From the NCBI GenBank assembly GCA_015709695.1, contig CP054183.1:3021001-3085000 (forward strand): 64,000 nucleotides of DNA. Reading direction: 5' to 3'. A program made the position numbers and the translations under genes. Positions 59,763 to 64,000 of this stretch are shown in pieces. The DNA comes from Gammaproteobacteria bacterium (lineage in GTDB: Bacteria > Pseudomonadota > Gammaproteobacteria > Steroidobacterales > GCA-2729495). Position 1 is the stretch's first letter. Each line of letters opens with the position of its first letter. Below the pieces are notes generated by a model that was given only the letters and a program-made list of their open reading frames with translations, was not told where the DNA came from and ran no database searches.

Positions 59763-61291
59763 GCCGGAAACCGGCGCACCGGCGCAGCGGCACCGAGATA
59801 CTCGGGGCCGTCGACCTCGGTTCCAACAGCTTCCACATGGTCATTGGGCGCTTCTCCCACGGCCAGCTCGTGGTGATGGACCGTCTGCGCGAAAGCGTGC
59901 GCCTCGCCTCGGGGCTGGATCGTCACCACCGCCTCGATGCCGCCAGCCAGCGCCGTGCGCTGGCCTGCCTGGCGCGATTCGGCGAGCGCCTGCGCAACCT
60001 GCATGCCCGCCGCGTGCGCGTGGTCGGCACCAACACCCTGCGCCAGGCCCGCGGCCGTGGCGCCGAGCGCTTCCGCGAGAAGGCGCGCCAGGCGCTGGGC
60101 CATCCGGTGGAAGTCATTTCCGGCATCGAGGAGGCACGGCTCATTTACCTCGGCGTCAGCCACAGCCTGCCCAACCTGCGTGCCACCCAGATGGCCATCG
60201 ACATTGGCGGGGGCAGTACCGAAATCATCCTCGGCCGGGGCTTCCAGCCGCTGCGGATGGAGAGCCTGTACATCGGCTGCATAGGCCTGAGCGAGGCGGC
60301 ATTCCCGGGGGGCAAGCTCAGCGCCCGCAATTTCCGCCAGGCCCGCCAGGCCGTGCGGCTGGAACTCGAGCCGGTGCAGGCCGGGTTCCTGCAGCATGCG
60401 CCGGTGCGGGTTGCCGGTACCGCGGGCACGATCCGCGCTGCCAACGACGTGTTGCTGTCGCTCGGTCGTGCGCGCAAGGGCATCACCGTCAAGGACCTCG
60501 AGTACCTGATCGGGCGGATGACCACCGCCGGCCATGTGCGACGCCTGGAACTGCCCGGCCTGTCGGCAGACCGGGCAGAGATCTTTCCGGGCGGCGTCGC
60601 CATCCTCGTCGAGGTGATGCGCTCGCTGAGGCTCCGGCGCATGGTGGTGGCGGACGGCGCATTGCGCGAGGGCATCCTCTACGACATGGTCGGGCGCCTC
60701 ACCAGCGAGGATGCCCGCGTGCGCACGGTGAGGGCCCTGCAACGGCGCTTCCGGGTCGACCAGGCGCAGGCGCGGCGGGTTGCGAGGATGGCGCTGGCCA
60801 TGCTGCAACAGGTGGCCGAGGCCTGGGACCTGAAGCGGGACGCCGACCGCAACCTGCTGGCCTGGGCCGCGGCGCTCCACGAGCTGGGTCTGGACATCGC
60901 CCACGCGCACTACCATCACCATGGCGCCTACCTGCTGGAGCATGCCGACATGCCCGGCTTTGCGCGGGACGAGCAGCGGATGCTTGCCTGCCTGGTGCGC
61001 TGCCACCGGCGCAGGCTCGATCGTGAGCCATACCTTGGTTTGCCGCCGGAGTGGCGCCGGCGTGCGCTGCGCATGACCGTGCTGCTGCGCCTTGCGGTGC
61101 TGTTCAATCGCGGGCGAACCTCGGAAGCCGGGGCTGCGCCGACGCTGACGGCCAGAGCCGCGAGACTGACCGTCGCATTGCCGGCGCGCTGGCTGAACGC
61201 CAACCCGCTGAGCGAGGCCGATCTCTCCCGGGAGTGCCGCTACCTGGCCGATGCCGGCCTGGTCATGAAGGTCGCACGACAGCGGCGCTGA
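59759..61291 (+). CDS. ppx: Exopolyphosphatase / GppA family phosphatase
   Basis: The 510-residue protein has the ASKHA phosphatase motifs GAVDLGSNSFHMVIGRF, VEVISGIEEARLIYLGV, AIDIGGGSTEIILGRG and VAGTAGTIRAANDVLLSLGR, then a C-terminal HD-like domain (HELGLDIAHAHYHHHGAYLL). It is closer in length to Ppx than to short GppA forms. It degrades polyphosphate and possibly pppGpp. GTG 59759 overlaps the previous stop, and the 3' end overlaps ppk1 tail to tail by 29 bases, pairing opposing enzymes. Confidence 0.92.
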   Translation: MSRKPAHRRSGTEILGAVDLGSNSFHMVIGRFSHGQLVVMDRLRESVRLASGLDRHHRLDAASQRRALACLARFGERLRNLHARRVRVVGTNTLRQARGRGAERFREKARQALGHPVEVISGIEEARLIYLGVSHSLPNLRATQMAIDIGGGSTEIILGRGFQPLRMESLYIGCIGLSEAAFPGGKLSARNFRQARQAVRLELEPVQAGFLQHAPVRVAGTAGTIRAANDVLLSLGRARKGITVKDLEYLIGRMTTAGHVRRLELPGLSADRAEIFPGGVAILVEVMRSLRLRRMVVADGALREGILYDMVGRLTSEDARVRTVRALQRRFRVDQAQARRVARMALAMLQQVAEAWDLKRDADRNLLAWAAALHELGLDIAHAHYHHHGAYLLEHADMPGFARDEQRMLACLVRCHRRRLDREPYLGLPPEWRRRALRMTVLLRLAVLFNRGRTSEAGAAPTLTARAARLTVALPARWLNANPLSEADLSRECRYLADAGLVMKVARQRR

Positions 61292-63374
61292 AGCCGCTGG
61301 CCAGCTGGTTCAGCATGACGGTCTGGGCGGGTCGCGGCGCATCGGTCGCTTCCGGCTGCAGCAACTCGTAGCGTCCGTCCGGGCGCAGCTCCCAGGCCTG
61401 GCAGTTGTCGTCGAGGCAGGTATCGAGATCGGTGAGGAGTCGCGCCTTGAGCTCCTCGTCCTCGATGCTGAAGCAGATCTCGACGCGACGGAAGAAGTTG
61501 CGGTCCATCCAGTCGGCACTGGAGAGGAAGATCCTCTCGGCGCCGTTGGCGTGGAAGTAATAGACCCGTGAGTGTTCCAGGAAGCGGCCGACGATGGAGC
61601 GCACGCGGATGTTGTCGGAGACCCCGGGGATGCCGGGTCGCAGGCAGCACAGGCCGCGCACCACCAGGTCGATCACCACGCCGGCGCCGGAGGCGCGGTA
61701 CAGGGCGCGGATCACCTCGGGTTCCACCAGGGCGTTGAGCTTGGCGATGATATGGCCATTGCCGCCCGCTGCGACATTGGCAATTTCCTGGTCGATGAGG
61801 TCGAGGATCTCGCGGTGCAGGGCGAATGGCGACTGTCGCAGCCGGGTCAGGGGCGGCGTGCGCATCAGGCTGGTGAGCTGCAGGAACACCTGGTGCACGT
61901 CCTCGGCGAGGGCCGCGTCGGCACTGAGCAGGCCGTAGTCCGTGTACAGGCGGGCAGTACCCGGATGATAGTTGCCGGTGCCGAGGTGCACGTAGCGTTG
62001 CAGGCTGCCGGTCTCCCGGCGCACCACCAGCGCCATCTTGCAATGCGTCTTGTAGCCGACTACGCCGTAGATGACATGCGCACCCGCTTCCTGCAGGCGG
62101 TTGGCGAGGTTGATGTTCTCCGCTTCGTCGAAGCGTGCCCGGAGTTCGACGATGACCGTCACCTCCTTGCCGGCCTGTGCCGCCGCCACCAGGCTGTCGA
62201 CGATCGGCGACTGGTGGCCGGTGCGGTACAGCGTCAGCTTGATCGAGAGGACGTCGGGATCCTGGCCGCTGCGGCTGATGAAGTCCATGACCGGGGCGAA
62301 GGACTCGTACGGATGGTGCAGCAGGATGTCCTTGCGCCGTATGGCTGCGAAGAGATTGTCCGCGTCACTGATCTCCTGCGGCACGCTGGCCGTGAACGGC
62401 GGGAACCTCAGGTTCTGCCGCCCTACCAGCTCGTAGATGGTCATCAGCCGGTTGAGATTGACGGGCCCGTCTACGTGATAGACGTCACCCGCATCCAGAC
62501 CGAACATGTCGAGCAGGTAGTCCGTGAGTTCCGCAGGGCAGTCATGGGCGATCTCCAGCCGGACGGCGGCGCCGTAGCGGCTGGCAATCAATTCGCCCTC
62601 GAGTGCACGCAGCAGGTCGTCCACTTCCTCGTCGTCGACGTAGAGGTCGCTGTTGCGTGTCGCACGGAACTGATGGCAGCCCCTGATCTCCATGCCGACG
62701 AACAGCTCGCCGACGAAAGCGGATATCACCGAAGCCAGGAATACAAAATCCGCCGGACCGGTGTCGGGCAGGTCGGGATTCAGGCGGATGAGCCGTGGCA
62801 GGGAGCGCGGAGCCTGCACGATGGCCCGCTGCACCGGCCGGCCGAAGGCGTGGGTGCCTTCCAGGCCGACGATGAAATTCAGGCTCTTGTTGAGAATCCT
62901 CGGGAAGGGTCGGGCAGAGTCAAGTGAAACAGGGCTGAGGATGGGCTCGATCTCGCGATGGAAGTAATCGTGGAGCCACTCCCGCTGTGGCCGTGACCAG
63001 GCGTGCTCGCGCACGAAGCGGATGCCTTCCGCGGCCAGTGCCGGCACCAGCTCGTCGTTGAGCAGGCGGTACTGCTCGGCCACGAGTTCATGGGCGCGCA
63101 GGCTGATCTCGTGGAGCAGTTCTCCCGGAGTCAGCATGTCGGGACCTGCCGCGCCGCCTGCCGCGCCGGCGATCTCCGCCCGCTGCTGCAGGCCGCTGAC
63201 CCGGATCTCGAAGAACTCGTCGAGATTGGCCGAGACGATGCAGAGGAACTTCAGTCGCTCGAGGAGCGGGACCGCTGGATCCTTGGCCTGGTGCAGGACC
63301 CGCCTGCTGAACTCCAGCGCGCTGAGTTCGCGGTTGATGTAGTAATCAGGAAGCTTGAGGTTGACGATGTCCAC
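61263..63374 (-). CDS. ppk1: Polyphosphate kinase 1
   Basis: The 703-residue enzyme has the four PPK1 domains: an N-terminal INRELSALEFSRRVLHQA, a head domain (NADxxxE-type SANLDEFFEIRVSGL), the catalytic His region RYVHLGTGNYHPGTARLYTD, the second His in RFLEHSRVYYFHANG with SSADWMDRNFFRRVEI, and the ATP site near LYRTGHQSPIVDSL. It polymerises the gamma-phosphate of ATP into polyphosphate. ATG 63374 gives the standard N-terminus. It is convergent with ppx. Confidence 0.95.
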   Translation of the reverse strand: MDIVNLKLPDYYINRELSALEFSRRVLHQAKDPAVPLLERLKFLCIVSANLDEFFEIRVSGLQQRAEIAGAAGGAAGPDMLTPGELLHEISLRAHELVAEQYRLLNDELVPALAAEGIRFVREHAWSRPQREWLHDYFHREIEPILSPVSLDSARPFPRILNKSLNFIVGLEGTHAFGRPVQRAIVQAPRSLPRLIRLNPDLPDTGPADFVFLASVISAFVGELFVGMEIRGCHQFRATRNSDLYVDDEEVDDLLRALEGELIASRYGAAVRLEIAHDCPAELTDYLLDMFGLDAGDVYHVDGPVNLNRLMTIYELVGRQNLRFPPFTASVPQEISDADNLFAAIRRKDILLHHPYESFAPVMDFISRSGQDPDVLSIKLTLYRTGHQSPIVDSLVAAAQAGKEVTVIVELRARFDEAENINLANRLQEAGAHVIYGVVGYKTHCKMALVVRRETGSLQRYVHLGTGNYHPGTARLYTDYGLLSADAALAEDVHQVFLQLTSLMRTPPLTRLRQSPFALHREILDLIDQEIANVAAGGNGHIIAKLNALVEPEVIRALYRASGAGVVIDLVVRGLCCLRPGIPGVSDNIRVRSIVGRFLEHSRVYYFHANGAERIFLSSADWMDRNFFRRVEICFSIEDEELKARLLTDLDTCLDDNCQAWELRPDGRYELLQPEATDAPRPAQTVMLNQLASGFSAAVVRPS

Positions 63375-63451
63375 GCGACGCCCTTGCAGGGACGGTCACG
63401 GTCGGACCGTCGGCTGGGCAGGTTCCGGGGTGCCTGGTCCGCCCGCAAGGC

Positions 63452-63460
63452 ACTATAGCA
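63452..63460 (-). promoter_or_regulatory. Extended minus-10 promoter for ppk1
   Basis: TGCTATAGT on the minus strand fits an extended minus-10 (TGnTATAAT) and would start transcription about 70 bases before ATG 63374. No good minus-35 is present, which is normal for extended minus-10 promoters. The remaining spacer (63375-63562) shows nothing else; no Pho box was recognised. Confidence 0.45.
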
Positions 63461-63562
63461 GCCGGTGCCGGCGGCAATGCCGAGCCGGTCACAGTTGCCA
63501 TGATGCCGTGCCGTGGCGGTGCGGTCGCCACGCGAGGAACCGCGTCCGGAGCGGGCCCGGGG

Positions 63563-64000
63563 TCAGGTGGTCTGGTCGGAAGCGGAGGCGGGTGCCTTGC
63601 CGTCAGCCAGCATGCTGTGGCCGGCGTCGAGGCGCTCGATGAGGGGAGCGACGGCCTGGGCGAAGCGCGGCCGCTCGCGGCCATCGATCGAGGTCGAACC
63701 CTCGGGCAGCTTCACGGTCCTGGGGTTCATGTACTTGCCGTTGACGCGATATTCGTAGTGCAGGTGCGGGCCGGTGGCGAGGCCCGTGGCGCCCACGAAG
63801 CCGATGACATCACCCTGGTGCACGCGGCGCCCCACGGCGGTGGCCTGGGCAAACCGGGACAGGTGGCCATAGAGCGTGGTCACGCCGTTGCCATGCTCGA
63901 GGATGATGGCGTTGCCGTAGCCGCCCTTGCGACCGGCGAAACTGACCCTGCCGTCTCCCGGGGCACGCACCGGCGTGCCGGCTGGCGCGGCGTAGTCCAC
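63563..64000 (-). CDS. M23 family metallopeptidase (MepM-like), 5' end outside window
   Basis: The frame is open to the right edge, so only 145 C-terminal residues are visible. They form a LytM/peptidase M23 domain: ILEHGNGVTTLYGHLSRF with the third-position His, HQGDVIGFVGATGLATGPHL and the catalytic HLHYEYRVNG. The upstream Zn-ligand motif (HxxxD) would lie beyond the edge. Such enzymes cut peptidoglycan cross-links or activate amidases in the periplasm. A tail of about 45 low-conservation residues follows the domain. Confidence 0.88.
   Translation of the reverse strand: MDYAAPAGTPVRAPGDGRVSFAGRKGGYGNAIILEHGNGVTTLYGHLSRFAQATAVGRRVHQGDVIGFVGATGLATGPHLHYEYRVNGKYMNPRTVKLPEGSTSIDGRERPRFAQAVAPLIERLDAGHSMLADGKAPASASDQTT

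Overview
The window is one contiguous stretch of a high-GC (roughly two thirds G+C by eye) chromosome of a Gram-negative bacterium. LPS inner-core genes, a BtuB-type outer-membrane receptor, type IV pilus retraction ATPases with a Pil-Chp array, the yggS-proC-yggT and gshB-tonB-yqgE-ruvX neighbourhoods and a bifunctional TyrA all point to a gammaproteobacterium, probably near the Xanthomonadales/Nevskiales/Steroidobacter side. That placement is inference. I see no rRNA, tRNA, CRISPR array, insertion sequence or prophage. Coding density is very high, with many ATGA/GTGA stop-start overlaps.

Layout. 1-5.4 kb: LPS and envelope sugar genes (waaF, cut at the left edge; gmd; Kdo hydroxylase; a GT9 glycosyltransferase; kdkA; an LpxL-type acyltransferase). 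5.6-13.7 kb: HtpX protease, MltD-type lytic transglycosylase, L,D-transpeptidase, PpnN, three small proteins, and a DUF6356-YeiH pair divergent from an Lrp-type regulator. 13.7-21.3 kb: HtpG, a His-rich CDF metal exporter, a second Lrp-type regulator divergent from leuA, a cysteine-synthase-family enzyme, and a hydrolase/TerB-like pair. 21.3-24.1 kb (minus): yggS-proC-yggT plus a DUF4426 lipoprotein. 24.2-27.5 kb: three tandem PilT/PilU-family ATPases. 27.6-32.6 kb (minus): gshB-apbE-tonB-like-yqgE-ruvX and a PyrK-like flavo-iron-sulfur protein. 32.9-42.7 kb: pilG-pilH-pilI-pilJ-chpA-chpC. 42.8-47.9 kb: phosphate transporter pair, YceI lipoprotein, cytochrome b561-YceI fusion, rsmE, ampD. 47.9-58.4 kb: a complete but scattered vitamin B12 uptake and adenosylation set (btuF, pduO-type transferase, btuB with a cobalamin riboswitch, btuD, btuC), interrupted by an orphan AT-richer small gene, a beta-propeller/amidohydrolase fusion and tyrA. 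58.5-64 kb: rppH, a DUF6776 protein, ppx, ppk1 and a truncated M23 peptidase.

How they work together. Retraction ATPases and the Pil-Chp array together suggest surface-sensing twitching motility; the array lacks the CheR-like PilK and CheB-like ChpB here. The B12 genes form a logical uptake chain (BtuB, BtuF, BtuC, BtuD, then PduO-type adenosylation) with one visible riboswitch, ahead of btuB. ppk1 and ppx, convergent and overlapping by 29 bases, make and degrade polyphosphate. Two Lrp-family regulators sit at promoters carrying TTGCAAT/ATTGCGCAAT-type sequences.

The least explained items are a 58-residue, Lys/Glu/Arg-rich ORF with its own strong terminator at 52.70-52.94 kb, and the neighbouring 986-residue propeller/amidohydrolase protein, in which two signature metal-binding residues are missing.
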